This document shows, piece after piece, positions 41,164 through 49,977 of a DNA stretch of 64,000 bases. Position 1 is the first letter of the stretch; each line of letters opens with the position of its first letter. This DNA comes from Pseudoxanthomonas sp. GM95 (GTDB lineage Bacteria > Pseudomonadota > Gammaproteobacteria > Xanthomonadales > Xanthomonadaceae): assembly GCF_900109775.1 (NCBI RefSeq), contig NZ_FOAX01000001.1:310001-374000 (forward strand), in the 5' to 3' direction. A model generated the notes under the pieces. The model worked only from the letters and a program-made list of their open reading frames with translations. It searched no databases and had not been told where the DNA came from. Position numbers and translations under genes: made by a program.

Positions 41164-43530
41164 ATGAACAAAGGCATCCTGACCCTCGCCGTGACGGCCG
41201 CACTATATGCGTCCGCCGGCGTTGCGTTCGCGCAGGACGCGACGGGCACCGACACCGCCCAACGCACCAGCGTGACCTCCACTTCCAACACCACCAACTC
41301 CAACGCCACCCAGCGTGCGCGCCAGCTGGATACGGTGAAGGTCTCCGGCCAGACGCTCTCGCTGGGCGGCGGCAACATGCAGGTCCAGGACGCGCCCAAG
41401 GCCGTGTCCACGATCGGCCGTGAAGCGATCCTCAAGGCCGCGCCGGGCGCCAACTTCACCCAGATGCTGAGCAGCATCCCGGGCGCGGTGTCGGCCACCA
41501 ACGACGTGACCGGCCTGAATGACGGCAACTTCTCGGTGCGTGGCTACCCACCGGATGAGGTGGGCGTGACCGTCAACGGCGTGCCGATCAACGACTCGGG
41601 CAACTACAAGATGTACGCCACCGAGTACGGCGATACGGAGAACATGGGCGACATCACCGTCGAGCAGGGCTATCCCAGCGTGACCTCGCCGGTGATCGGC
41701 GCGGCCGGCGGCAACATCGCCTGGGTGACGGTCGATCCGACCCATGATGCGGGCCTGGATTTCAGCCAGAGCGCCGGCAGCAATGGCTACCACCGCACCT
41801 TCCTGCGCTACAACACCGGCGATACCGGCCCGCTGCGTTCGTGGATCTCCTTCTCCAACAACGAGACCAACCTGTGGCGTGGCAGCGGCAAGTCGAAGGT
41901 CACCAAGATCGACGCCAAGTCGGTGTGGACCATCGATGACGACAACTCGATCACCGGTTCGCTGCAGTACAACCGCGAGTTCAAGAACAATTACCGCAAC
42001 GTCACCAAGGCCCAGGCCGCGCAGAACTACCATTTCGGCTACGACGGCAATTACACCGCCTCGGCGCCGGGCAACTATGCGTACATGCAGACCAACCCCT
42101 TCCGCAGCTGGATCCTCAGCCTGGATGGCGAGTTCACCCTGACCGACTCGCTGCACCTGTCGGTGGTGCCGTACATGGTCTACGGCGAAGGCGGCGGCGG
42201 CAGCGGGACCACGCAGAGCGAAAGCGCCTACGGCGGCGTCGATGCCAACAAGGACGGCGATACCACCGACGGCAGCGTGCCGGTCTACCAGATGTTCACC
42301 TCCGACACCTATCGCCCGGGTATCCAGGTCAAGTTCAAGCAGGATTTCGGCCTGAATGACAGCCTGGAGTTCGGTGCGCTGTATGAGCGTCCGCGCAACC
42401 AGCAGAGCCGCAACCTGATGCCGACCAGCGTCGATGGCGACCCGTCGAACCTCTGGGGCCAGGACAACGTCGACATGCTGACCTACGCCAATGGCAGCGC
42501 GCTGCAGACCTATCGCTCGTATTCGATCACCGATACCAAGCGTGTCTTCGCAACCAACACCTGGACGCCCAATGACCAGTGGACCGTTACGCTCGGCGGC
42601 GCCTACACCTGGGTCAACCGCAAGGGCTGGTACACCAACCTGCCGGACTCGGGCATCGCCACCGTGGGCACCAGCCTGGGTGAAGTCACCGGCGCGGGCG
42701 AGGCCAAGTACAACAAGTTCACCCCGACCGGCGGCGTCAAGTTCCAGCTCGATGACCGCAACCAGTTCTATTTCGGCATCGGCCAGGCCTATCGCGCGCC
42801 GATCAACACCGCGGCGCTGAATTACTTCTACAGCAAGGCCGCAGCCGAGGAACTGGCCCTGGCCAGCAGCACCATCAAGCCCAAGCCTGAATCCTCGTGG
42901 ACGGCGGACCTGGGCTGGCGCTTCTACGGCGACCAGGTCAGCGCGATGGTCGACCTGTACTCCAGCAAGTTCAAGAACAAGCAGGTCAGCGGCACCGACC
43001 CGGTCAGCAAGGCCTCGGTCTACACCGTGCTGGACAAGGTGGACGTGTACGGCATCAACGGCGAGATCAGCTACAAGTTCAACGACAACTGGTCCACCTA
43101 CGCCTCCTACGCGTACAACAAGTCGGAGATCAAGGATGACCTGACCATCGGCACCACCACGTACGACACCGACGGCAAGATCATGGTCAACGCGCCGAAG
43201 AACGTCGGCTACGTGGCCGTGAACTACAACCAGGGACCGGCCTGGGCCAGCGTCAGTGCCAACGTGATGAGCGACATCTACGCCGACTGGGAGAACACCG
43301 CCCATGCCGGCGGTTACACCACCATCAACCTCAACGGCGGCTGGAACTTCGCCGATGCGGGTTGGCTGAAGAAGCCGTACGTGAAGTTCAACATCTGGAA
43401 CCTGGACAACCGCAAGGCATTCACCTGGGCCTCCAGCGTGACGACCTACCGCTCGTCCGGCACCGACTCGTACCAGCTGCTGCAGGACCGCACCTTCATG
43501 GTGACGGTTGGCGCTTCGTTCGATCTGTAA
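41164..43530 (+). CDS. TonB-dependent receptor of the purine locus
   Basis: A 788-residue outer-membrane receptor. Signal peptide 1-23 (GVAFAQ), then a Ser/Thr/Asn-rich linker, TonB-box-like LDTVKVSGQ, the plug (about 70-190, with FSVRGYPPDEVGVTVNGVPI) and a barrel ending VTVGASFDL. The last residue is Leu, less usual than Phe but acceptable for barrel signals. An Asp-rich loop (DANKDGDTTDG) may bind calcium. It lies between two NUP-family genes and downstream of nucleoside enzymes, so nucleosides, nucleotides or other purine-containing molecules are likely ligands; this is inference from context. It is followed by two hairpin terminators. Confidence 0.92.
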   Translation: MNKGILTLAVTAALYASAGVAFAQDATGTDTAQRTSVTSTSNTTNSNATQRARQLDTVKVSGQTLSLGGGNMQVQDAPKAVSTIGREAILKAAPGANFTQMLSSIPGAVSATNDVTGLNDGNFSVRGYPPDEVGVTVNGVPINDSGNYKMYATEYGDTENMGDITVEQGYPSVTSPVIGAAGGNIAWVTVDPTHDAGLDFSQSAGSNGYHRTFLRYNTGDTGPLRSWISFSNNETNLWRGSGKSKVTKIDAKSVWTIDDDNSITGSLQYNREFKNNYRNVTKAQAAQNYHFGYDGNYTASAPGNYAYMQTNPFRSWILSLDGEFTLTDSLHLSVVPYMVYGEGGGGSGTTQSESAYGGVDANKDGDTTDGSVPVYQMFTSDTYRPGIQVKFKQDFGLNDSLEFGALYERPRNQQSRNLMPTSVDGDPSNLWGQDNVDMLTYANGSALQTYRSYSITDTKRVFATNTWTPNDQWTVTLGGAYTWVNRKGWYTNLPDSGIATVGTSLGEVTGAGEAKYNKFTPTGGVKFQLDDRNQFYFGIGQAYRAPINTAALNYFYSKAAAEELALASSTIKPKPESSWTADLGWRFYGDQVSAMVDLYSSKFKNKQVSGTDPVSKASVYTVLDKVDVYGINGEISYKFNDNWSTYASYAYNKSEIKDDLTIGTTTYDTDGKIMVNAPKNVGYVAVNYNQGPAWASVSANVMSDIYADWENTAHAGGYTTINLNGGWNFADAGWLKKPYVKFNIWNLDNRKAFTWASSVTTYRSSGTDSYQLLQDRTFMVTVGASFDL

Positions 43531-43585
43531 CACGCAACACCGCGTGGTCGCGTGCAGCGCTTCACCGGCTGCACGCCCCGCGCCC

Positions 43586-43622
43586 CGCCCTGCATCGGTT
43601 CGCCGCTGCAGGGCGCACTTTT
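43586..43622 (+). terminator. Terminator after the purine-locus TonB receptor
   Basis: A 9-bp stem CGCCCTGCA/TGCAGGGCG (43586-43594, 43607-43615) followed by CACTTTTC. Confidence 0.65.
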
Positions 43623-43629
43623 CTCGTCG

Positions 43630-43678
43630 ATGCCTGCAGTCCGCCGCGTGCGCGTGGTGGTCTGCAGGCATTGTTTTA
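43630..43678 (+). terminator. Second terminator-like hairpin in tandem
   Basis: A 10-bp stem ATGCCTGCAG/CTGCAGGCAT (43630-43639, 43662-43671) with a 22-nt loop and then TGTTTTA. It lies 28 nt before the next start codon, so the downstream NUP gene may be attenuated or have a very short leader. Confidence 0.6.
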
Positions 43679-43706
43679 TCCAGGATCCAGACCCCGGAGC
43701 CCGCCC

Positions 43707-44738
43707 ATGTCCATCTCCTGTTCCTCGCTGATCGCCGCCGCCGCGCTGGCGCTGCCCGTGGCCGCAATCGCCTTGCCTGCCGCCACGCAGGCGCCGCTGG
43801 CGCCCAAGGTCATGGTGATCACCATGTTCGCGCCCGAGGCCGCGCCCTGGCGCGCGGCGGAAGACTTCACCACCGAGATCGCGGTGCCGGGACTGTCGCC
43901 GCAGTACCCCAAGGTGTCGTGTACCGCGGCGGGGCTGTGCCTGATGACCACCGACATGGGCCTGGCCAATGCCGCCAGCTCGGTTGGCGCGTTGGTGCAG
44001 TCGGGCAGGTTCGACCTGCGAAACACGTACCTCCTGATCGCCGGCATCGGCGGCGTGGACCCGGACGACGGCACCTTGGGCTCGGCCCACTGGGCACGCT
44101 ATGCCATTGACGGCGGGCTGCTGCACATGATCGATCCGCGCCAGCAGCCGGCCGGCTGGTCGTCCAACCTGCTGATGCTGGGCGCCAAGGCGCCGGGCGA
44201 AAAGAGCGCCTGGAAGACCGGCACCGAGCTGTTCCAGCTCGACGAGGCCCTGCTGCAGAAGGCCTACGCGCTCAGCGCCAACGTGCCGCTGGAAGACAGC
44301 GACGCCGCCAAGGCCTACCGGCTGCAGTACCCGCAGGCGGCCGGTCACGGCGCGCCCAAGGTCAGCATCTGCGACACCCTGACCAGCGACACCTACTGGC
44401 ATGGCACGCGCATCGCCCAGGCGATGCAGGCTTACGTGAGCCTGACTACCGATGGCCGGGGCAACTACTGCACGACCCAGATGGAGGACAATGCCAGCCT
44501 GACCGCGCTCAAGCGGGGCGCCGATGCCGGCCTGCTGCAGTTCGGCCGCATCGCCCTGCTGCGCACGGCCTCCAACTTCGACCGCGAAGCGCCCGGCCAG
44601 GATGTGGGCACCTCGCTGTCGACCAAGTCGGGCGGTTTCCTGCCGTCCACCCACAACGCCTACCGCGTCGGACATGCGCTGGCGGCCGACATCCTGCAGC
44701 ACTGGGATGCCTGGTCCAGTGGCGTGCCCAAAGACTGA
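43707..44738 (+). CDS. NUP-family purine nucleoside permease-like protein
   Basis: A 343-residue exported protein of the NUP family, with a signal peptide (1 to about 25). The family pattern is well kept: KVMVITMFAPEAAPW at the mature N-terminus, LCLMTTDMGLANAASSVGAL, GRFDLRNTYLLIAGIGGVDP, LGSAHWARYAIDGG, SDTYWHGTRIAQAMQAYVSL, TTQMEDNASLTAL and LLRTASNFDREAPGQDV. It is paralogous to the protein at 39948-41045 but keeps the segment lost there. The family resembles nucleoside phosphorylases, so binding or cleaving purine nucleosides outside the cytoplasm is more plausible than being a membrane permease. The glycerophosphodiesterase gene starts 8 nt later. Confidence 0.88.
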   Translation: MSISCSSLIAAAALALPVAAIALPAATQAPLAPKVMVITMFAPEAAPWRAAEDFTTEIAVPGLSPQYPKVSCTAAGLCLMTTDMGLANAASSVGALVQSGRFDLRNTYLLIAGIGGVDPDDGTLGSAHWARYAIDGGLLHMIDPRQQPAGWSSNLLMLGAKAPGEKSAWKTGTELFQLDEALLQKAYALSANVPLEDSDAAKAYRLQYPQAAGHGAPKVSICDTLTSDTYWHGTRIAQAMQAYVSLTTDGRGNYCTTQMEDNASLTALKRGADAGLLQFGRIALLRTASNFDREAPGQDVGTSLSTKSGGFLPSTHNAYRVGHALAADILQHWDAWSSGVPKD

Positions 44739-44746
44739 GTGATGCC

Positions 44747-45628
44747 ATGCCTGTTGTTGCTTCCACCTTTACCAAGCGCCTGCTGCTGGGCGTGCTCGCC
44801 AGCGCGCTGCTGGCCGCGCCGGCCTTCGGCCAGATGCTCCAGGGCAACACACTGCCGCAGGCGCGCCTGACCCAGCGGCCGCTGATCGTGGCTCACCGCG
44901 GCCACGCCTCGGCCGACCAGGCCGAGAACAGCCTCAAGCAGATGCAGGCCGTGGCCACCCGCCAGATCGGCGTGGAGATGGACCTGGCCACCAGCAAGGA
45001 CGGCGTGCTCTACCTGCTGCACGACGACACCCTGGACCGCACCACCACCGGCACCGGCCCGCTGGCCGCGCAGGACAGCCAGGCGCTGGACAAGCTGCGG
45101 CTCAAGGACGGCAAGGGCCAGCCCACCGGCGAGGCGCTGCCGCGCCTGACCCAGGTGCTGGACTGGGCCACGCAGACGCCGGAAGTGATGCTGATCCTGG
45201 ACCTCAAGGGCACGCCGGCGGCCAAGGTCGTGCCGCTGTTGAACGAACGCAAGCTGATCAACCGCGCGATCCTGCTGACCTTCGATCGCGGTCGCGCGGC
45301 CGAGGCGCTGAAGGCTTCACCGGACGTGCTGGTCTCGGTGCTGGTGACCAACCAGTCGGACATCAACTACTACCGCCGCATCGCCGGCCCACGCCCACTG
45401 GCGATGTACGTCTCCAACACCGCCAAGAGCAAGCTCTACGGCATGGTCCAGGCGGCCAGCGCCGTGGTCGTCACCGACGTCAACAAGGACGTGCTGGCTG
45501 GCGTGGACACGCTGGCCGACAAGGTCGGGAAAAAGGGCTGCAAGGCCTACCACGACTATCTCGACGAGCAGCACATCGACGTCCTGGTGACCAACAACCC
45601 GGTCTGCGCGGCCGAGACGATCAAGTAA
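44747..45628 (+). CDS. Exported glycerophosphodiester phosphodiesterase
   Basis: A 293-residue GDPD-family enzyme with signal peptide (1 to about 28, APAFGQ). It keeps the catalytic HRG pair in IVAHRGHASADQAENSL (about 47-63), the metal glutamate/aspartate in GVEMDLATSKDG and the second histidine in LLHDDTLDRTTTG. Such enzymes split glycerophosphodiesters to glycerol-3-phosphate plus an alcohol. It may share a transcript with the NUP gene (8-nt gap). Why a GDPD accompanies purine genes is unclear; release of phosphate or nucleoside-type headgroups is one idea. Confidence 0.9.
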   Translation: MPVVASTFTKRLLLGVLASALLAAPAFGQMLQGNTLPQARLTQRPLIVAHRGHASADQAENSLKQMQAVATRQIGVEMDLATSKDGVLYLLHDDTLDRTTTGTGPLAAQDSQALDKLRLKDGKGQPTGEALPRLTQVLDWATQTPEVMLILDLKGTPAAKVVPLLNERKLINRAILLTFDRGRAAEALKASPDVLVSVLVTNQSDINYYRRIAGPRPLAMYVSNTAKSKLYGMVQAASAVVVTDVNKDVLAGVDTLADKVGKKGCKAYHDYLDEQHIDVLVTNNPVCAAETIK

Positions 45629-45654
45629 GGCGAAGGTTTCACTTCTGCCAGAAC

Positions 45655-45685
45655 GCACACGGGCCGCATCCAGCGGCCCGTGTGC
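45655..45685. terminator. Hairpin between convergent gdpD and cysK
   Basis: Perfect 13-bp stem GCACACGGGCCGC (45655-45667) with 45673-45685 and a 5-nt loop. It lacks a T tract but its position between convergent stops suits a shared 3' end. Confidence 0.65.
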
Positions 45686-45711
45686 TGTGAGGCAGATGAA
45701 ACAGCCGTGGC

Positions 45712-46671
45712 TTACGGCAGGCCGGCCAGCCAGTCGTCGTCGCTGCCCTCGTTGATGTCGGCGAACAGCGGCGTGGAGAAGTAACGCTCGCCGGTGTCGG
45801 GCAGCATCGCCAGGATCACCGAGCCGGGCACAGCCTTCTCGGCCACTTCCAGCGCGGTGGCGACGGTGGCGCCGGCGGAGATGCCGACGAAGATGCCTTC
45901 TTCGGCCGCCAGCCTGCGCGAGGTCTCGATCGCACGCGTGTCGTCGATGGTGAACAGCTCATCGAAGACCTCGCGGTTGAGCACGTCCGGCACGAAGTCC
46001 GGGGTCCAGCCCTGGATCTTGTGCGGCTTCCATTCGTCGCCCTTCAGCAGCGCAGCGCCGGCCGGTTCGGTGGCGATGATCTTGGTTTCCGGGCGGGCGA
46101 CCTTGAGCACTTCGCCCACGCCGGTCAGCGTGCCGCCGGTGCCCCAGCCGGTGACGAAGAAGTCCAGGCGCTTGCCGGCGAAGTCGCGCAGAATTTCCGG
46201 CGCGGTGGTGTTGCGGTGGTAGGCCGGGTTCGCCGGATTGGCGAACTGGCTGGCCAGGAACCAGCCGTGTTGCTCGGCCAGCTCTTTCGCCTTGCGGACC
46301 ATGCCGCTGCCGCGCTCGGCGGCCGGGGTCAGGATCACCTTGGCGCCATAGGCGCGCATCAGCTTGCGGCGCTCGATGGAGAAGGTTTCCACCATGGTTG
46401 CCACGAACTTGTAGCCACGCGCCGCGCAGACCATCGCCAGCGCCACGCCGGTGTTGCCGGAGGTCGCCTCGACCACGGTATCGCCGGGCTTGAGCAGGCC
46501 CTTAGCCTCGGCGTCCAGGATGATCGCAAGCGCCAGGCGGTCCTTGACCGAGCCGCCCGGGTTGAACGATTCCACCTTGACGTAGACGCTGGTGTGCGCG
46601 GGCGCCAGGCGGTGCAGCTTGACCACCGGCGTGTTGCCGATGGTGTCCAGAATGTTGTCGTAGATGGCCAT
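45712..46671 (-). CDS. cysK: Cysteine synthase A (O-acetylserine sulfhydrylase)
   Basis: CysK joins sulfide and O-acetylserine into cysteine with PLP. The 319-residue protein has the Schiff-base lysine K43 in NPGGSVKDRLA, the TSGNTGVALA substrate loop at about 70, GTGGTLTGVGEVLK for phosphate binding and PDTGERYFSTPLF at the C-terminus. It lies 35 nt after cysG on the same strand, forming a cysG-cysK unit that is divergent from a CysB-like regulator and completes the sulfate assimilation set in the window. Confidence 0.95.
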   Translation of the reverse strand: MAIYDNILDTIGNTPVVKLHRLAPAHTSVYVKVESFNPGGSVKDRLALAIILDAEAKGLLKPGDTVVEATSGNTGVALAMVCAARGYKFVATMVETFSIERRKLMRAYGAKVILTPAAERGSGMVRKAKELAEQHGWFLASQFANPANPAYHRNTTAPEILRDFAGKRLDFFVTGWGTGGTLTGVGEVLKVARPETKIIATEPAGAALLKGDEWKPHKIQGWTPDFVPDVLNREVFDELFTIDDTRAIETSRRLAAEEGIFVGISAGATVATALEVAEKAVPGSVILAMLPDTGERYFSTPLFADINEGSDDDWLAGLP

Positions 46672-46706
46672 GTGGGACGGATCTCCGTAACGAAAAGGGG
46701 GAAGGC

Positions 46707-48158
46707 TCAGGCGGCGCGCGACAGCGTGTGCGCCGCGGCGTTGGAGGCGTGTGCAGGCGCGGTCAGCGGCGCGGCGCCGTACCAGTGCAGCGTGTGGGCC
46801 AGGGCAGTGACTTCGCCCAGGATCAGCAAGGCGGGCGAGCGCACGTCGAAGGCGCGTGCGGTTTCAGGCAGGTCGGCCAGGGTGCCGGTGACCACGCGCT
46901 GCTCGCGACGCGAGCCGTTTTCGACCAGCGCGAAGGGAATCGTCGGCGCGCGGCCGTGGGCGATGAGCTTGTCGCGGAAGGTTTCCAGCCCGGCCACGCC
47001 CATGTAGACGGCCAGGGTCTGGCGTTCCTGCGCCAGCGCCTGCCAGTCCAGGGTGTCCAGCGAGTCCTTGCAGTGCGCGGTGACCAGGCGCACGGCCTGG
47101 GCATGGTCGCGATGGGTCAGCGGAATGCCCGAGTACGCCGCGCACGCCAGCGCCGCGGTGATGCCGGGCACCACTTCGAACGGCACGCCGTGGGCCTTGA
47201 GGATCTCAAGCTCTTCGCCGCCGCGGCCGAACACGAACGGATCGCCGCCCTTCAGCCGCACCACGCGCTTGCCGGCGCGGGCGTGTTCCAGCATCAGGGC
47301 GTGAATGTCGTCCTGGTGGGTGCTGTGGCCCTTGGCGGACTTGCCGACTTCGATCCGGGTGGCATCGCGGCGGGCCATCGCCAGCACCTCGGCGCTGACC
47401 AGGCGGTCGTGCAGGATCACGTCCGCCTCGTTCATCGCGCGCAGCGCGTTGAGGGTGAGCAGGCCGGCATCGCCGGGACCTGCGCCGACCAGGGTGACGG
47501 TGCCGATGCTTGGTGCGTTGGGCGCCAGCGAGAGGGCGCGCTGCAGTTCTGCCTCGGCGGCGTCGTTCTGGCGCTGGCGCAGCAGGCGCGGCACGGCGCC
47601 TGCCAGCAGCTGTTCGAAGAAGCGACGGCGCTCGCCCATCTCGGGGAAACGCGCGCGGATACGGGCGCGCTGGCGGCCGAGCAGGGCGACCAGTTCGCCC
47701 CACGAGGCGTCCAGCAGCGTTTCCAGTTGGCGGCGGATGTGGCGCGCGACCATCGGCGCGTGGCCGCCGCTGGAGATGGCGATCTGCAGCTCGCCGCGCT
47801 CGACGATCGCCGGCACCTGGAAGCTGGACAGCTCGGCATCGTCGACCACGTTGGCCAGCAGGCGGCGCGCTTCGGCCTCATCGGCGACAGCGCGGTTGAC
47901 CGCGTGATCGTCGGTCGCGGCGATCACCAGCCACACCTGCTCCAGCCAGTCAGGGATGAAGGTGCCAAGGTCCCACTGCACCCGGCCTTCGGCGGCCCAT
48001 TGGGCCAGGCGCGGGGTCAGCTCGGGGGCGCCGATGCGGGGCAAAGCGCCGGCGTGCAGCAGGGCCTCGACCTTGCGTTCGGCGACCGCGCCGCCGCCGA
48101 CCACGCGTACGGCGCGGCCACGCAGGTCAGCAAACAAGGGGAACAAGGCAGCGCTCAC
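46707..48158 (-). CDS. cysG: Sirohaem synthase CysG (precorrin-2 dehydrogenase/ferrochelatase plus uroporphyrinogen-III methyltransferase)
   Basis: CysG makes sirohaem for sulfite reductase from uroporphyrinogen III. The N-terminal dehydrogenase/ferrochelatase part has [20 protein letters not shown], and the C-terminal SUMT part starts near residue 212 with [20 protein letters not shown], then [26 protein letters not shown] and [20 protein letters not shown]. The length of 483 exceeds E. coli (457) owing to a C-terminal tail. The start is uncertain: a GTG at 48158 gives the family-like SAALFPLF opening, a TTG at 48170 adds four residues, and neither has a strong Shine-Dalgarno. Confidence 0.93.
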   Translation of the reverse strand: MSAALFPLFADLRGRAVRVVGGGAVAERKVEALLHAGALPRIGAPELTPRLAQWAAEGRVQWDLGTFIPDWLEQVWLVIAATDDHAVNRAVADEAEARRLLANVVDDAELSSFQVPAIVERGELQIAISSGGHAPMVARHIRRQLETLLDASWGELVALLGRQRARIRARFPEMGERRRFFEQLLAGAVPRLLRQRQNDAAEAELQRALSLAPNAPSIGTVTLVGAGPGDAGLLTLNALRAMNEADVILHDRLVSAEVLAMARRDATRIEVGKSAKGHSTHQDDIHALMLEHARAGKRVVRLKGGDPFVFGRGGEELEILKAHGVPFEVVPGITAALACAAYSGIPLTHRDHAQAVRLVTAHCKDSLDTLDWQALAQERQTLAVYMGVAGLETFRDKLIAHGRAPTIPFALVENGSRREQRVVTGTLADLPETARAFDVRSPALLILGEVTALAHTLHWYGAAPLTAPAHASNAAAHTLSRAA

Positions 48159-48196
48159 GGGACGGTCCAACGGGTAAGGGCCACGACGCTACGCGC

Positions 48197-48255
48197 CGCT
48201 TATGACCATCGGAAATGACTTGCCGCTGCGTTCAGATAACCCTACGTTATAAGCG
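48197..48255. promoter_or_regulatory. Putative CysB-type operator between cysG and cysB-like
   Basis: CGCTTAT (48197-48203) and its inverted copy ATAAGCG (48249-48255) lie in the divergent region between cysG and the LysR-type gene. The same GCTTAT/ATAAGC half-sites form an inverted repeat in the cysJ-cysD divergent promoter. This makes autoregulation and cys control by the adjacent CysB-like protein plausible. Confidence 0.45.
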
Positions 48256-48327
48256 GGCGCATCGAGAGCGCTTACAGTCGTTCACCCCCCACGGCCGGCA
48301 TGAGCGGGCCTTTCGAGCCGATTTCCG

Positions 48328-49311
48328 ATGACCCTGACCCAGCTGCGCTATCTGGTCGCCATCGCCGACGCCGACTTCAACATCACCCTGGCCGCGGCCC
48401 GCGTGCATGCGACCCAGCCGGGCCTGTCCAAGCAGCTCAAGCAGCTGGAGGACGAGCTGGGCTTCCTGCTGTTCGTGCGCAAGGGGCGCAGCCTGGACTC
48501 GGTGACCCCGGCCGGTGTCGAAGTGATCCAGCGCGCCCGCGCGCTGCTGGCCGAGGCCAACAACATCCGCACCTACGCGGCCAACCAGCGCCGCGAGAGC
48601 CAGGGCCAGCTGGTGCTGGCGACCACGCACACCCAGTCGCGCTTCGTGCTGCCGCACGCGGTGGCGCAGATCAAGCGCGCCTATCCGCAGGTCAGCGTGC
48701 ACCTGCAGCAGGCCGCCGAGAGCGACGCGCTGGACCTGCTCGGCCAGGGCGACGCCGACATGGCGGTGATCAGCACCTCTGGCGACACCCCGCCATCGGG
48801 CCTGGCCGTGCCGCTGTACCGCTGGCGCCGGCTGGTGGTGGTGCCGCGCGGCCACGCGCTGGACCGCAAGGGCGTGGTACCGGACCTGGCGATGCTGGCC
48901 GGCCAGCCGCTGATCAGTTACGAATCCTCGACCCGGCCAGGCTCTTCGCTGCAGCGCGCCTTCGGCGAGGCCGGGCTGGAACCCAACATCGCCCTGACCG
49001 CGCTGGATGCGGACCTGATCAAGACCTACGTGCGCACCGGCATGGGCGTGGGCCTGCTGGCCGAGATGGCGCTCAGCGTTGGCGACGAGGACCTGCGCTC
49101 GTGGCCGGCGCCGAAGGAAATCAAGGAATGCATCGCCTGGGCGGTGCTGCCGCGCGAGCGCGTGCTGCGCGATTACGCGCTGGACCTGGTGCACGTGCTG
49201 GCGCCGCAGATCGACAAGCGCGACCTGCGCCAGGTGATGGATGGCAACCGCGATCCGGATTGGCCGACGCCACCGACGTGGGAGGCGTTGACGCAGACCA
49301 TCACGAGTTGA
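48328..49311 (+). CDS. cysB: CysB-family LysR-type transcriptional regulator
   Basis: A 327-residue LysR regulator of the CysB/Cbl group. The N-terminal HTH (LTQLRYLVAIADADFNITLA, then HATQPGLSKQLKQLEDELGF) is followed by an effector domain with the CysB-typical TTHTQSRFVLPHAV at about 98-111, which binds sulfate or acetylserine-type ligands. CysB activates the sulfate assimilation genes under sulfur limitation. It is divergent from cysG-cysK, and the other cys operons are 8 kb downstream, so it is the likely regulator for both. Length fits E. coli CysB (324). Cbl-like function is the alternative. Confidence 0.9.
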   Translation: MTLTQLRYLVAIADADFNITLAAARVHATQPGLSKQLKQLEDELGFLLFVRKGRSLDSVTPAGVEVIQRARALLAEANNIRTYAANQRRESQGQLVLATTHTQSRFVLPHAVAQIKRAYPQVSVHLQQAAESDALDLLGQGDADMAVISTSGDTPPSGLAVPLYRWRRLVVVPRGHALDRKGVVPDLAMLAGQPLISYESSTRPGSSLQRAFGEAGLEPNIALTALDADLIKTYVRTGMGVGLLAEMALSVGDEDLRSWPAPKEIKECIAWAVLPRERVLRDYALDLVHVLAPQIDKRDLRQVMDGNRDPDWPTPPTWEALTQTITS

Positions 49312-49337
49312 TGGACTGCGCTTCGGCGGGCTTTTGA

Positions 49338-49864
49338 AGCTTTAGAGCAAGAGCTTTCGTGCGGCTTCGCCGCCCGACCTACTTTCTTTGCTTGTGCAAA
49401 GAAAGCTAGGCAAAGAAACACACTCCGGGCGGCGCGCCTGCTTCGCAGGTTCGCTACGGGCCGACGGATTTTTGGAAGGGACATCCCTGTCCCTTCCAAA
49501 AACGACGTGCATCCATGCACGTCGCCCTGCGGGTCTTATCCTCGTCCCTTCGCCGTGCCTCACGGAGATCTGAAAGCGCAAGTAAGAGCAGCACCGCGCG
49601 CGGTGCCGATTTTGCTTTTGCTGTTGCACTGCTCTTGATCTTCAGTGCCTTCAAAGCGAGCCGAGCACCGCAGGCGGAAACGGCCGAAGAGGCGCGGGTG
49701 TCTGAGCGCAGCGAGTTCCCGCGCCGTGCCGTTTCCGGCGCGGAGCACAGGGCACCGATGCAAAGCATCGGCGAGTGTCAGGCGCTGGCGGTTTTGGCTA
49801 CCTTTTGCCAAGACAAAAGTAGCTCGTGCGGCGAAGCCGCGCGAAAGCCTTTGCTTTGAAGGCT
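49338..49864. repeat. Large palindromic, multi-hairpin intergenic element (MITE-like)
   Basis: The only long gene-free stretch in the window (49312-49977). Its ends are imperfect inverted repeats of about 60 nt: 49338-49405 and 49801-49864, sharing GCTTTCGTGCGGCTTCGCC at 49353 with its complement ending at 49848. Inside are a perfect 15-bp hairpin with TCCC loop (49469-49502, T5 and A5 at its ends), a 10-bp hairpin (49503-49524) and CCGATGC/GCATCGG (49755-49771). Base composition is visibly lower in GC than its neighbours. Short open frames in it change strand and frame and show no protein-like pattern, so I treat it as a non-coding, possibly mobile, repeat. No transposase or clear target duplication is seen. 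Confidence 0.6.
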
Positions 49865-49977
49865 CTACCCAAAGCAAAAAACACAGGAAGCTGCTGCGCC
49901 GCATCAAGCCCATTCCACCTCCAAGCGCTACGCTGCGCCTCCCCCGCGTCCATGCAACGAACCATCAGGAGGCCATC

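Noticed and set aside
41203-43767. 854-codon open frame antisense to the purine-locus receptor
   Set aside because: Same low-complexity composition and complete overlap with a well-supported gene that has signal peptide, plug and barrel.
46728-48218. 496-codon plus-strand frame antisense to cysG
   Set aside because: No motifs, and cysG has all family signatures.
49342-49913. Several overlapping 60-120 codon frames on both strands in the palindromic element
   Set aside because: They mirror each other because of the inverted repeats and lack ribosome-binding sites and protein-like patterns.
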